Source of the DNA: Palsa-1248 sp963737835
Lineage (GTDB): Bacteria; Gemmatimonadota; Gemmatimonadetes; Gemmatimonadales; Gemmatimonadaceae
Direction: 5' to 3'
DNA length: 64,000 nucleotides
NCBI GenBank assembly: GCA_963737835.1
Contig: CAVTUH010000003.1
Location: forward strand, 427,577 to 491,576
The notes beneath the pieces were generated by a model. The model saw nothing but the letters and a program-made list of their open reading frames with translations. It searched no databases and was not told the origin of the DNA. Within the stretch, counting starts at the first letter, position 1. Every line of letters begins with the position of its first letter. The position numbers and the translations under genes were made by a program. Shown here one piece after another: positions 43,348 to 52,428 of this stretch.

Positions 43348-45328
43348 GGTGGATATCCGAGCAGATGAGACCATTCGGCGGCAGCACGAGACGCGGCGCC
43401 GTATGCGGAGTCGCCGTGCCCGACGCGGTATCGCGAACGGCAATGCGCAGATCGTCGACGTATTCCACGCCAGGAATCCGCTGCAGCAATGCGTACAGTT
43501 CGGACACATGCAGGTCGCGACCAAACGGCCAGCCGGTGCCGTCCGGGCCACCCACATACGGGTTGAGGTATCGATACAGCTCGGTCTCTACTCGGCGGCG
43601 AATATCTGCAGACCGCCCGGAATCGACCCGCTCTGGCAGTCGGATGCGCGCCGCGATCGAGACCCAGGTGAAGTGCGCCGGCTGAACATCGAGCCGCGTC
43701 CCGAGTAACCGGCGCTCGTTCAAGAACGATTCAACCGCCTGCTTGAGCTCGGCGGACAACGTGAGTCGATCCGGCGCGATGTATCCACGAGACTGATCGA
43801 CCTGCGGGAGGACCGCCAGTTGGATCTCTCCCGGCTTGGGCTGCGCCGCGCCGTCGGGCTGCGCACCAGGTGCCAGACACCGCGCGCGCTCCACACCGGC
43901 GACCTGCCGAGCCAAAGTCTCGAAGTCGTCTGCCGTCACGGCCCGCGTCCGCGTCCGTAGCGTTTGGGGCGCCCGCAGCTTCGCATCGTCGAGACTCTGA
44001 GCATTGCGCCCACCAACGGCCTGCGCACGGTTCGTCACGCGCGCCACGTACGGGATCGACGACTTCAGGATCGACAACATCGACTTCGGCACGTTGCCCT
44101 CCATGCCGCCGCCGAATTGATACCGGCTGAATCGCAGCTGACTGCCCTTCGGCGGCACCGCGCCGAACCGATACACGGTCCCGTCGGGCTGCAAGAGCGC
44201 CGGCCCGAGCGCAATCGTTCCGTCGCTCCCATCGAGGGTGAAGTGCGAGTCGTCGGGTCCAGAGTCACCGAAGTCGTCGACCTCCTGCCACTGCTGCGGA
44301 GCCGACCCAGGAGCTTCGACGATCAGCGTCTCTTTGCCTTTCTCGCGAGTCAGGACAGGCGCGCGCAACAAACGCCATCGTTGACCGGGCGTGCCGTCGC
44401 TGCGACCCAGCACCTCATCAAAGATGGTCGTCGCGTGACGCGTCATCGTCGTGGCGCCTCGGGATTCGAGCCGGAGACGGTCGATCTCGGGTGACACTTG
44501 GTACATCGAGGTGCCATCCTCGGGTTCGAGTAAACGGCATCGCAACCAGTACGCCGGCACCTCGCGAAACGTCACTTTGCTCATCGCGGGCAGGTGAAGC
44601 ACCATCTCGCCGGACGTGTTGAAGCCACCCGTCGTGTCGGATTCGACGTCGCATCGCACCCACCGCTCGGTCCCGCCGTGCCACGCCTCCCAGATGATCG
44701 GAGGGTTTGCCGGGTCGACACCGGCGCCGCCCGCGAGGTCGCACTGCATCACCAGTGCGAGCACATGGTGACTAAGATCCGACCGAAAAGCGAGGTAGAG
44801 CGCATTGCCAGGCACAGGATTCGTCGCAAACACGAGGATGCGCTGACCAGGCAAATCGATCTGAGCGAGGTCGTGCTCCGTCCACTGCTCTTCGCTCCGG
44901 CGTCCGATATCCCGCGTGAAAGCGCCCACCAGCTCCGGCGGCCTGATGGTCAACTCGGCCTCCGTCGAAAACGCGATCGCTGCGTGGCTCTCGGTTCGAA
45001 CGGTCGCGACCTCGGTCCGCTCGGCGATGGTGACCGGGCCCGGCTGTGGCGCCGACAGATAGAACGTGACCGGCACACGCGCAGCACGCGGCGGCTCGAG
45101 GCGGACACCGATCATCTCCAGGAACTTCACGTACATCTTGTCGGGCGACTGATTCACGCGATACAGGACCATATCCGTCATCCAGGCGAACAGCTCGATC
45201 AGCGTGACGCCGGGGTCACTGACGTTGTGGTCGGTCCACTCGGGACAGTATTGCGGGATCAGGGTCTTCGCCTGGTCCACAATGTCCTGGAAGTGGCGGT
45301 CGTCGAGGTCGACAGTTGGCAGCGGCAT
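43331..45328 (-). CDS. Baseplate assembly protein J-like (Afp11-like)
   Basis: 665 residues from MPLPTVDLDDRHFQDIVDQA. It matches the TIGR02243 'putative baseplate assembly protein' layout: N-terminal NVSDPGVTLIELFAWMTDMV, gp6/J-like core with TRTRAVTADDFETLARQVAGV, and C-terminal ELYALLQRIPGVEYVDDL. It would form the baseplate wedge around the spike. It lies between gp25 and the FHA-tail fusion, the normal eCIS order. Confidence 0.93.
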   Translation of the reverse strand: MPLPTVDLDDRHFQDIVDQAKTLIPQYCPEWTDHNVSDPGVTLIELFAWMTDMVLYRVNQSPDKMYVKFLEMIGVRLEPPRAARVPVTFYLSAPQPGPVTIAERTEVATVRTESHAAIAFSTEAELTIRPPELVGAFTRDIGRRSEEQWTEHDLAQIDLPGQRILVFATNPVPGNALYLAFRSDLSHHVLALVMQCDLAGGAGVDPANPPIIWEAWHGGTERWVRCDVESDTTGGFNTSGEMVLHLPAMSKVTFREVPAYWLRCRLLEPEDGTSMYQVSPEIDRLRLESRGATTMTRHATTIFDEVLGRSDGTPGQRWRLLRAPVLTREKGKETLIVEAPGSAPQQWQEVDDFGDSGPDDSHFTLDGSDGTIALGPALLQPDGTVYRFGAVPPKGSQLRFSRYQFGGGMEGNVPKSMLSILKSSIPYVARVTNRAQAVGGRNAQSLDDAKLRAPQTLRTRTRAVTADDFETLARQVAGVERARCLAPGAQPDGAAQPKPGEIQLAVLPQVDQSRGYIAPDRLTLSAELKQAVESFLNERRLLGTRLDVQPAHFTWVSIAARIRLPERVDSGRSADIRRRVETELYRYLNPYVGGPDGTGWPFGRDLHVSELYALLQRIPGVEYVDDLRIAVRDTASGTATPHTAPRLVLPPNGLICSDIHHVSKS

Positions 45329-45370
45329 AATCGCCTAGTGCGTCAGGTGACTGATTCGGATGGGTAACGA

Positions 45371-45775
45371 CTACTCGCCCGGAATGCGGTAGAACGGAAA
45401 GACCAGCGCACGACGGTCGTACGTCGCTTTTACCTCGTACTGAACGTGAATCAGTAGCCGCTCCGGCGAGTCGGGATCGGGAGCCGCAGTGACCTCGAGC
45501 ACACGGATGCGCGGCTCCCACATTGCCAGCGCCTCTTCGACGTAATAGACGGCCAGGCCGGCCGTCGTGGCGTCGTTTGGTGCGAACACCAGATCGTGGA
45601 TGCCGCACCCGAACTCGGGTCGCATCACGCGTTGGCCCTTTGCCGTCAGAAGAATGATGAAAATGGCCTCTTCGATGTCGCGTTCCCGTCGCGCCAACGC
45701 CACACGCCCGCGAGCGTCAGTGCTTACAGGGAAGGACCAGCCGGTCCCGAGGACGTCGCTTCGTACATCGCTCAT
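45371..45775 (-). CDS. gp25/GPW-like baseplate protein (Afp9-like)
   Basis: 134 residues. The ATG at 45775 overlaps the stop of the PAAR gene (ATGA), so translation is coupled. Family motifs: LGTGWSFPV, ERDIEEAIFIILLTAKGQRVMRPEFGCGI and MWEPRIRVLEV. gp25 begins sheath polymerisation on the baseplate wedge. Because of the upstream frameshift, simple frame reading joins it to the PAAR sequence as one 264-residue protein; that fusion is artificial. Confidence 0.92.
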   Translation of the reverse strand: MSDVRSDVLGTGWSFPVSTDARGRVALARRERDIEEAIFIILLTAKGQRVMRPEFGCGIHDLVFAPNDATTAGLAVYYVEEALAMWEPRIRVLEVTAAPDPDSPERLLIHVQYEVKATYDRRALVFPFYRIPGE

Positions 45776-46165
45776 CCGATCATCACCGTGCCGGTAGCGA
45801 TGACCGTGCCCACTGGCATCGGCGCCGGATCGTTGCAGGTCAGAACCGGGTCGCCATTTCGGGCTGCCATTCTGACTATTGATCATGACTGTCGGACTGC
45901 CCGTGAGGATCTGCCCTTGATTCGTCGGCGGGACCGCGAACGGTCCACCCTCGGGGATGTGTGGAGGCGTGTTGATCGCGATGCTGCCGACGATCGCCGC
46001 CGGCAAATTCATGATGTTGACCGTTGGACTCAGACCCACCTGGAGAATCCCCGAGAACGGATGCGGAAGTGGCGTCGGCACCGGACCGCCCGGGCTGGGG
46101 ATCAGGATGATGTGCGTGTCAGTAGCCGTCACCATGTCGCCTTGCTTCGCCGCGGGTTGTCCCAT
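45772..46165 (-). pseudogene. PAAR spike-tip protein (Afp10-like), one-base frameshift
   Basis: The first about 95 residues (MGQPAAKQGDMVTATDTHII, then SPTVNIMNLPAAIVGSIAIN and ILTGSPTVMINS) are a normal eCIS PAAR protein. The frame then breaks near 45867. Deleting one A of the CAGAATGG stretch (coding strand) gives SQMAARNGDPVLTCNDPAP and ...TGTVMIG with a stop at 45772, exactly the family ending. The corrected product is 130 residues. PAAR caps the spike and may carry effectors. The gene is between the VgrG-like spike and gp25. The shift may be a sequence error; if real, the tip protein is defective. Confidence 0.88.
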
Positions 46166-46178
46166 CGTCGATGACCTA

Positions 46179-47843
46179 TCAGTTCAGGTTGATGAGCGAG
46201 CCCTTCACGTCGACCGTGCCCGCACCGCCGTTCACCGTGATGCCTAGCCCGTCGATCTCGACCTGCCCTTGAGCCTTCACTGAGAAATTGCCCTGAGCCT
46301 CGATCGTGACGTCGCCCTGCGTCTTGATCTTGAGCGCATTGGATCCCGTGTCGAGCTGGATTTGATTCCCCGATCGATCGGCGATCGTGATCCCGCCCCC
46401 GCCGTCGGTGTCGTCCAAGGTCACGACATGCCCCGTGCGCGACTTGATGACGCGCTTCACGACCTTGCTGCCGCTCAACGCGTCGTCCGCCGGGGGTTTG
46501 TCCTGACCGTTCCATAATCCGCCCAGCACATAGGGGAAATGGATGTCGCCGTGTTCGAAGCCGATCAGGACTTCGTCATTGACTTCTGGGAGGAATTCGA
46601 TGCCTCGTTGATTGCCGCCGCCCACCACGACAACGCGAGCCCAGTCACTCGCATCGTCGTCGCCCAACCACGGATACTTGACCTTGACGCGCCCCTCGTG
46701 GTTGGGATCCTGATTATCGGTCACGATGCCGATGACGAGACCCGGGATCCGAGTGTGCGCCGTCGGCTGGCCCTCGATCACCGACAGAAGCGTGATCGGA
46801 TTCTGGCCGGACACGGCGAAGCGCGTCGTGTAGCCATCCTGCGCGTTGTAAACGTGGTGTGCGGACGTCACGAGGTACGTGCCGCTGAACCGATCTCCGA
46901 CAGCACTGACTTTGATCGATGCGCCGGCGACAATCTTGCCATTTCCGGCACAGCTGCCCTCCGCCTCAATGAAGCGACTCGTCTGCCGGTCCAGCATCGC
47001 TTGCGCGAGCGTGTCGGCCTCGCCCTGCGATCGAATGGGCCGATCAGTAGTCAGTAGCGGAGCCTCCAGGTTGAACGCCGATTGCGCGAGGGCACCCGGA
47101 GCGCGTTGCTCACCGACGTGCGGCGTGCCGTTGCCATTGCTCGCCTTTCCGACGATCGCCTGTTTTGCCTCGGGATCCCAGCCGCGGACCGTCGAGGCGG
47201 AAACCTGCCCGACGGTCGTCATCCGGGGGTGGAACTCATGGAGGGTCTCCGCCCACTTCAGCTCGACGGTGCCGCCGTCGGCCTTCGGCGGAGACATGTT
47301 CAGCGTCTTGCCTTCCACAAAGACCAAATACCCCAACGCCTGCGCGCGCGACTGCAGAAACTCGAGATTCGACTGATTGTTCTGCAGGACGTAGGGATGG
47401 ACCTGGGACGTCTGACTGACGTTGACCTGAAGTCCCTGCTCCTGAGCGATCTTGCTCGCCAGATCGCCGTCGGTCACGTTGACGAACGAGCGCACATAGC
47501 GCCCGCGCGCCAGTCAATGCAGCCGATCGAACGCGCGGATCACCAGACGATTGGCAGCCGGACTGTATTCGGGTTCCAACTCGATGATCTCGCCATCGAA
47601 CAGCGGCTGCTCGCCCTGTTGCCCCTTCGTTGAGATCTTCAGTCCCTTGCCCGGCTCGAGTCGCGAGTCGTCCACCCATTTAAGCGATGTATCGTGCAGC
47701 ACGACCGTCGCCACATCCGGGAGATGCAGACTGTTCTCGACTGTCACCTCGAGAATGTCAGCCATGACCTGGACCGCCGTCGAATCATCCATGCCTTCGA
47801 CCGATACGTAGAATTGGCTGAGGAGCTGGGTCTGATCAGCCAT
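46179..47843 (-). pseudogene. VgrG-like spike protein (Afp8-like) interrupted by an in-frame TGA
   Basis: Central spike of the injection system, gp27/gp5-like. The ATG at 47843 overlaps the LysM gene by 8 bases. Residues 1-109 (MADQTQLLSQFYVSVEGMDD to VIRAFDRLH) are followed by TGA at 47514-47516. The same frame then goes on with LARGRYVRSFVNVTDGDLAS and the rest: OB fold (PGLVIGIVTDNQDPNHEGRVKV, WARVVVVGGGNQRGIEFLPEV) and the C-terminal beta-helix repeats (GDVTIEAQGNFSVKAQGQVEI). Homologues have Arg at this place (DRLHRLARG), so CGA to TGA is a single change. A GTG at 47495 could restart the second part. The context TGA-C is leaky; readthrough, error or decay are all possible. Confidence 0.88.
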
Positions 47844-48519
47844 TCGGAATGACGAGGGTTGTCCCGGGCTCGAGATGCCGAACCGCGGACACGTTGTTGG
47901 CATCGGCGATCATGCGCCATCGCGTCGCATCGCCGTATTCCTTGTATGCGATCCACTGCAGCGTGTCGCCGTCGACGACGGTCCAGAACCGCTCACCGCC
48001 CAGCCCGCCGGACGTCGGATTCTGCGGAGGCAGCTGCGGCGCCAGCCGCGCATCGTCCTTCACCTGCTCGAACGCCACAGTCAGCGTTGCGCGAACTGGC
48101 GTCCCGTCTTGCAAGAACAGCGTGAACTTCTGCTGAATGCTCGAAATGACGGCGTTGAAGGACCATGCATTGCCCCACTGAAACAGAACCATCGGCGGCC
48201 GGGCCTTCTTGCTCTTCTTGTCCTTCAACTTCTCGTCAACCATCATGAGCTTCCAAATCTTGTCCGTGTACTCCTTGCGGACGTCCTTCGCCTGACCGTC
48301 CGACGCCATGGCATAGGTATCGAAGAACAGTTCCATTTCCAACGTGGTCGGCTGACCGCCCGAGAAGGTGACTTGCGGCATGTTCGCGCCGGTCACCTTC
48401 TTTTTTTCCCACGTGTTTTGCTTGGCGAACGTGTACTCCTTCGGATTGAACAAACATTCCACGCGGTCGCCCGCGTCGACGTTCATGATCACGGCTTTGA
48501 CGAGACCAGATGTGCTCAC
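47836..48519 (-). CDS. Tube/baseplate adaptor with LysM domain (Afp7-like)
   Basis: 227 residues. The N-terminal 165 residues match the CIS tube protein domain (AVIMNVDAGDRVECLFNPKEYTF, LEMELFFDTYA, FTLFLQDGTPVRATLTVAF). The C-terminus is a LysM domain (FWTVVDGDTLQWIAYKEYGD, PGTTLVIPNG). In Afp and PVC this protein links the spike to the first tube ring and wedge. It follows the large DUF4157 gene by 15 bases and overlaps the spike gene. Confidence 0.93.
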   Translation of the reverse strand: MSTSGLVKAVIMNVDAGDRVECLFNPKEYTFAKQNTWEKKKVTGANMPQVTFSGGQPTTLEMELFFDTYAMASDGQAKDVRKEYTDKIWKLMMVDEKLKDKKSKKARPPMVLFQWGNAWSFNAVISSIQQKFTLFLQDGTPVRATLTVAFEQVKDDARLAPQLPPQNPTSGGLGGERFWTVVDGDTLQWIAYKEYGDATRWRMIADANNVSAVRHLEPGTTLVIPNG

Positions 48520-48534
48520 GCCCAGGATCCTCCC

Positions 48535-50868
48535 TCAGGTGCTGCGGCGACGCTCGGCCGCGAGCCGTCGCTTGAGAACGTCATAGACCTGCCGCGCCAG
48601 CCCATCGATATCGGGCGACGGTGTGAGCGCCGCTGCCGTACGAGGCGCCGTTGCTGCGGCCGACGCAGGCACCTCGCGGTCGTGCGCCGCCGCTGCGGCA
48701 CCGGCCGCACTTGCGCCGTTACCACTCGACGCTCCGCCACTCGGTGCCCCCGTGCTTGCTGCCGCGGTGCTCGGGGAAGCCGTTGGGGCGCCGACGAAGC
48801 TCGCCGCATTGCCGTTTGCGGCCGCAGCGGCTGTCGCCGGCGACAGCCCGTGTGACTGGCCCGTCTCGGGCAGATCCGGGAGCGGCTCCCACGGCGCCGG
48901 TAGGCCACCCCACACCGCTTTGGAGCTGCGCGGACGGCCGAGCGGCGCAACCACCGCCTGCGGTGCCCCGGGCGTCGGACCACTGTCCCCATCCGCTCCC
49001 TCAGCTACGGCGCCCGCGTCAGACACGTCCAAAGCATCCTGTCGCTCACGCCCTGCCGCTGCGAGTGCACGCGTCTCACTCTCCACGGTGAGGGCGAGAT
49101 CCTCTTCGCCTCGCGCCTCCTGTCGATCAGCGACGCCAGGTTGGGAAGCTGGCATAGGCACCAATGGCGCAGGGGCAATGCGCCCCGTCGTTCGAATAGC
49201 CGATGGACGTGCGATCGGCGGCACGAACTGCGGCGACCGCTCCCGAGCGACATGCGTCAATTCATGCGCCAGCAGACCCAGCCCCTCGGGTGACCGCAGG
49301 TCCTGATCGTTGGCGACAAAAATGTCCGCGCCACGCGTCAACGCGTCCGCGTCCGCCGCGCGCACGAGCGTGTCGGCAGCTGGCCCGCGATGCAGGCGCG
49401 CGGCGCCCGGATCGATCCCCACGAGTGGTCGCAGGAACCGTCGCGCACTCGGTCCGATCGGCGAAGGCACCGAGGGCACACGTGCCCCCGCCACTGCCGA
49501 TTGCGGCACCGCCGGGGACACAGCGTCGCGCCGCACCAATGTCGCTGTTGGCTGGCGGGTCTCGAGCGCTGAGGCTCCAGAGCGCGATTCGGGTGGATGC
49601 GGTGGGACGGGGCGCGACCGCGCGGGCCGCTCGGGACCTCCACGAGAAGCGAGGTCGCGCTCGGCGGCAGCCGTCGCCCGCAGTCGCGCGAGCCACTCTT
49701 CGGGTGTGCGACCGGTCTGCGGGTCGGGCGTTTCTCTCAGAGCCCGGCCGAGTGGGTCCGTCATCGCGTTTGGCACCGAGAGTCTGAACGACGCAGCTGT
49801 CGTTTCGTCCGACGTGGATTCTGGTGCGAGCGTTCGCTCCGCGGCTGCGGCAGGGGGCGCGTCAGGTGGTGGCACCGCCGGTGTGAGGGTGCGCCGAGCC
49901 TTCCACTCCTCTGCGATGCGCAGCGGTCGATTTCCTCCTGGCACCGCAACCGGGGGCGATACGACGGGTCGCCCACCGGCTACCGCGGACACCTCGGCGA
50001 GGCGCGCGTCATCACCGACATCCGGTCTGTCTGTAGCCGCGGCATCGCCCGCCGTAAGGCTTTCAGGCGAATCAACCTGCGACGCCAGATCAGTGGATCG
50101 GTCCGCATCCCTACGAGGCGGGTCTCCGGCGTGGGCCACCGGTTCGAGGGCGCCTGGCGGCGCGGGTGCGGCGTCCGGTAGAGCAGGGCGCTCGCTCGCA
50201 ACTGTTGCCGGCTCCTCCGGAGCAGGCACAGGACGGACCGCGCGATCCGCGACAGTGGCGGACGCCTGCTGGCGCGCGGCGTCGGCTAGGCGCTCGTCAG
50301 AATCGGATCGCGACAGGACTGCTGGCTCAGGACCCTGGCGGATTGGCATCGACACGTCCGGCGTGCTCGCCGTTTCGTGATCGTTCGGTCGTGAAATGGG
50401 CTCGTGTGTCGTAGGCGGGGCATGTGCCTGTCGGGATCCAACGGCCGCTGCATCGCGCCCCGACAATGCATCGGGTCGTGGCCTCGCGGGTGGGGGCGTC
50501 TCCGTCGAGCGGTCGAAATGCGCCGAGCGCGTCGCCGCTCCTGTCGGGCGATCAAATGCCGCGGCGGGGTCAGGCTTCGCCACAACCTGTTGTGCAGCGG
50601 AGCGCATGTCATGCCGATCGGATCGTGGCTCGAAATCCGCGGGAGTCGCCGGCGGATATTCGTCGGCGACAGATGCCTCAAGAGCCTCGAGTCTGCCGAA
50701 TGGCTCCGGAAACGGCGCAACGCTCTCGTCGAGCGCGGTCTCCAGCCCAAGCGCCCGCAGCATCCGCCGGCCTGGCATGTCGCGACGCACCAGGGCGTGC
50801 CGCGTCGCCATGAGACGCGGAAGGCGCTGCTGATCGCCCAGCCAGCGGGAAATGCTGCGACGTCGCAT
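48535..50868 (-). CDS. Large low-complexity DUF4157 protein inside the structural operon
   Basis: 777 residues, strongly Pro/Ala/Arg/Asp-rich and probably disordered in the first about 450. A DUF4157 core near residues 470-545 (SARRFLRPLVGIDPGAARLH, then LLAHELTHVARE with HExxH) is followed by another disordered region with Ala/Gly runs. The last 25 residues (DIDGLARQVYDVLKRRLAAERRR) match the 57-residue protein three genes up. It begins 2 bases after the second tube gene and precedes the LysM adaptor. Its place and length make it a candidate for cargo loaded in the tube, a particle-associated metalloprotease, or a stand-in for the missing tape measure. None of these is proven. Confidence 0.8.
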   Translation of the reverse strand: MRRRSISRWLGDQQRLPRLMATRHALVRRDMPGRRMLRALGLETALDESVAPFPEPFGRLEALEASVADEYPPATPADFEPRSDRHDMRSAAQQVVAKPDPAAAFDRPTGAATRSAHFDRSTETPPPARPRPDALSGRDAAAVGSRQAHAPPTTHEPISRPNDHETASTPDVSMPIRQGPEPAVLSRSDSDERLADAARQQASATVADRAVRPVPAPEEPATVASERPALPDAAPAPPGALEPVAHAGDPPRRDADRSTDLASQVDSPESLTAGDAAATDRPDVGDDARLAEVSAVAGGRPVVSPPVAVPGGNRPLRIAEEWKARRTLTPAVPPPDAPPAAAAERTLAPESTSDETTAASFRLSVPNAMTDPLGRALRETPDPQTGRTPEEWLARLRATAAAERDLASRGGPERPARSRPVPPHPPESRSGASALETRQPTATLVRRDAVSPAVPQSAVAGARVPSVPSPIGPSARRFLRPLVGIDPGAARLHRGPAADTLVRAADADALTRGADIFVANDQDLRSPEGLGLLAHELTHVARERSPQFVPPIARPSAIRTTGRIAPAPLVPMPASQPGVADRQEARGEEDLALTVESETRALAAAGRERQDALDVSDAGAVAEGADGDSGPTPGAPQAVVAPLGRPRSSKAVWGGLPAPWEPLPDLPETGQSHGLSPATAAAAANGNAASFVGAPTASPSTAAASTGAPSGGASSGNGASAAGAAAAAHDREVPASAAATAPRTAAALTPSPDIDGLARQVYDVLKRRLAAERRRST

Positions 50869-50870
50869 CG

Positions 50871-51293
50871 TCAGTTAGGGACGAGCCCGTCGTGGGCCAA
50901 CTCGAGCGATTCGAGCGCGGCTGTACGCCCATCGGCCGTGAATTGTGGCCCGGACCACTTCACCGGATATGCTTTGGCGAAATTCCACCGCGCCAGCTCA
51001 CTTCCAGCCGTGTCGTACATGACGACCGACATGTTGCGCGGTTTGATCTTTCCCTCAAGGATGTCGTTGCACCACGAGAAGAACTCATTGGAGCCCGTCA
51101 TTCCGCGCTTGAGCGTGATCGTGCCGATCTTCGTGCGGCCCGGGAGTCGATGGGTAAATCCGTTGTTCCCGCCCTCGTCGTACTCGAGGACGTCGGTCTC
51201 CACCTGGAGCCCGCTCATCTCCGTGAACACGGCCTGATTCAGACCGTCGATCTCGACGTAAAACCGGCAGCTCGCGTACCCGTCAGTCGCCAT
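50871..51293 (-). CDS. Second tube protein (gp19-like, Afp5-like)
   Basis: 140 residues of the T4-like tail-tube family: SCRFYVEIDGLNQAVFTEMSG, GGNNGFTHRLPGRTKIGTIT and LKRGMTGSNEFFSW. It differs clearly from the main tube protein and sits near the baseplate genes, so it is probably the tube initiator between spike and tube. It starts 3 bases after the stop of the small 57-residue gene. Confidence 0.92.
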   Translation of the reverse strand: MATDGYASCRFYVEIDGLNQAVFTEMSGLQVETDVLEYDEGGNNGFTHRLPGRTKIGTITLKRGMTGSNEFFSWCNDILEGKIKPRNMSVVMYDTAGSELARWNFAKAYPVKWSGPQFTADGRTAALESLELAHDGLVPN

Positions 51294-51296
51294 GCG

Positions 51297-51470
51297 TCAG
51301 CCTCCGTCTCGCGTCCCGCCAGCCGCGCTCCGCGCCCGGGCAATCCGCAGCTCGTCCAGCATCAAGCGATACACCCGATCCGCGACTCGCGTGACGTCGA
51401 TCGTCGTCGACTGAGGATCGCGTAGCTGCGCGGACCTCGATCCGTCGTCTGTCGGTGCGGTATCGGCCAT
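51297..51470 (-). CDS. 57-residue injection-system protein sharing the DUF4157-protein tail motif
   Basis: Short gene between the assembly protein (ends 12 bases before its start) and the second tube gene (3 bases after its stop). MADTAPTDDG starts a disordered N-terminus; then comes IDVTRVADRVYRLMLDELRI, an amphipathic helix with basic end. It aligns with the C-terminus of the 777-residue DUF4157 protein (IDGLARQVYDVLKRRLAAER). Small proteins at this position are known in eCIS loci but poorly described. It may be a docking helix or assembly chaperone. Confidence 0.75.
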   Translation of the reverse strand: MADTAPTDDGSRSAQLRDPQSTTIDVTRVADRVYRLMLDELRIARARSAAGGTRDGG

Positions 51471-51482
51471 CGGTGGACTCCG

Positions 51483-51848
51483 CTATGCTCCCACGGCGTC
51501 CATCAAGGACACCGCGAACCGGTGCTTGCAATGCGGGCATTGCGTCTCGAGCGGTGCTGCGCCCACATCGTTGAGCTGCACGAACAGGTTCTGCAGATAC
51601 ACGAAATCCACCGAGAACAACCCCTCGAGCGTCTCCGGCGTGATCGCCGTCAGAGAGCCGAGCCGCGTGACCACGCGGCTCAGCAGCACGAGACTGAGAT
51701 ACGTCTCGCGTCCGGGTCCCTGCACGTCCCGAGTGGCTTCCAGCTCGTCTCTCGCAGTCGAGAGGCGCATCACGCCGTCGCGGTGCAACGTGCCCTCGTC
51801 GTCGACAAACCCGCACGGCAACGTGAACTCGAATTCCGTTCGCAGCAT
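51483..51848 (-). CDS. Tail assembly protein with Cys pair
   Basis: 121 residues, start ATG 51848. The N-terminus MLRTEFEFTLPCGFVDDEG and the helical middle (LLSRVVTRLGSLTAITPETL) resemble the phage-tail assembly/T4-like gp proteins that accompany the tube genes in eCIS loci of Streptomyces and others. The C-terminus has CPHC (residues about 106-109). It probably helps tube or baseplate assembly; I am confident of membership in the locus, less of the exact role. Confidence 0.75.
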   Translation of the reverse strand: MLRTEFEFTLPCGFVDDEGTLHRDGVMRLSTARDELEATRDVQGPGRETYLSLVLLSRVVTRLGSLTAITPETLEGLFSVDFVYLQNLFVQLNDVGAAPLETQCPHCKHRFAVSLMDAVGA

Positions 51849-51884
51849 GATCGCCTCTCGCTCCGCGTCAATCCTGGCAGTCGT

Positions 51885-51922
51885 TTACTTTCTACTTTCC
51901 ACTTTCTACTCTCTACTTTCTG
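51885..51922. repeat. Pyrimidine/purine-biased micro-repeat between tube and assembly genes
   Basis: Four imperfect copies of TACTTTCTACTTTC-like units on the + strand (purine-rich AGAAAGTAGA on the coding strand), in the 82-base spacer before the assembly gene. It is very AT-rich for this locus. It may influence translation or be a simple-sequence expansion. Confidence 0.7.
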
Positions 51923-51930
51923 CTCGTGCA

Positions 51931-52371
51931 CTACTTCACCCGCTTATACCCTTCGTGGGTGATGGCCATCTCCTCGATGGCAACGTCGTTGGTGCCCGCG
52001 TTGGCGGTCGGCCCCGTGATCTTGCTTGGCCAGGCCTGCACGAAATCCCAGCGCGCGATTTCCTGCCCCTGCTGGTTGAACATCACGACCGAGCCGTTCT
52101 TCCGGGCCTCTTCGATCTTCCCTTCCTCGACCTTCTGGCGCCACTTCCACATGTCCATCGTGTCGGTGATGCCCCGCTTGAGCGTGATGTCATTCCACTT
52201 CATGCGCCCTGGCACCTTCTTCATCACGAATTCGCCCTTCGGTCCGCTCGCCTTGTACTCGACGACATCGTTTTCGCTGCCCAGGCCGGTGCATTCACGA
52301 AATGCTCCGGATACCTGGCCTTGGAATTCGACGCCGAACCACGCTGATACGAGAGGGTCTTTATCCGGCAT
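51931..52371 (-). CDS. Main inner-tube protein (gp19-like, Afp1-like)
   Basis: 146 residues with the eCIS tube signature: VSAWFGVEFQGQVSGAFREC, PGRMKWNDITLKRGITDTMD, WDFVQAWPSKITGP and ending ITHEGYKRVK. It polymerises as hexameric rings inside the sheath. It directly follows the sheath gene, as in other eCIS. Confidence 0.95.
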   Translation of the reverse strand: MPDKDPLVSAWFGVEFQGQVSGAFRECTGLGSENDVVEYKASGPKGEFVMKKVPGRMKWNDITLKRGITDTMDMWKWRQKVEEGKIEEARKNGSVVMFNQQGQEIARWDFVQAWPSKITGPTANAGTNDVAIEEMAITHEGYKRVK

Positions 52372-52394
52372 GTGATGCTCCTCAGCTCAAGAAG

Positions 52395-52417
52395 TCGGTA
52401 GACAGAAATCGGTAGAC
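52395..52417. repeat. Short direct repeat between sheath and tube genes
   Basis: TCGGTAGAC occurs at 52395-52403 and 52409-52417 (period 14) in the 57-base spacer. It is similar in kind, not in sequence, to the repeats at 34602 and 51885. Confidence 0.65.
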
Positions 52418-52428
52418 GGTGGGCGCGA

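Noticed and set aside
45371..46165. PAAR-gp25 fusion protein
   Set aside because: Artificial result of a one-base shift; corrected frames give two ordinary genes with an ATGA overlap.
47510..47520. TGA in the spike gene as selenocysteine codon
   Set aside because: Homologues carry Arg, not Cys, at this position and no SECIS-like hairpin was seen directly after it.
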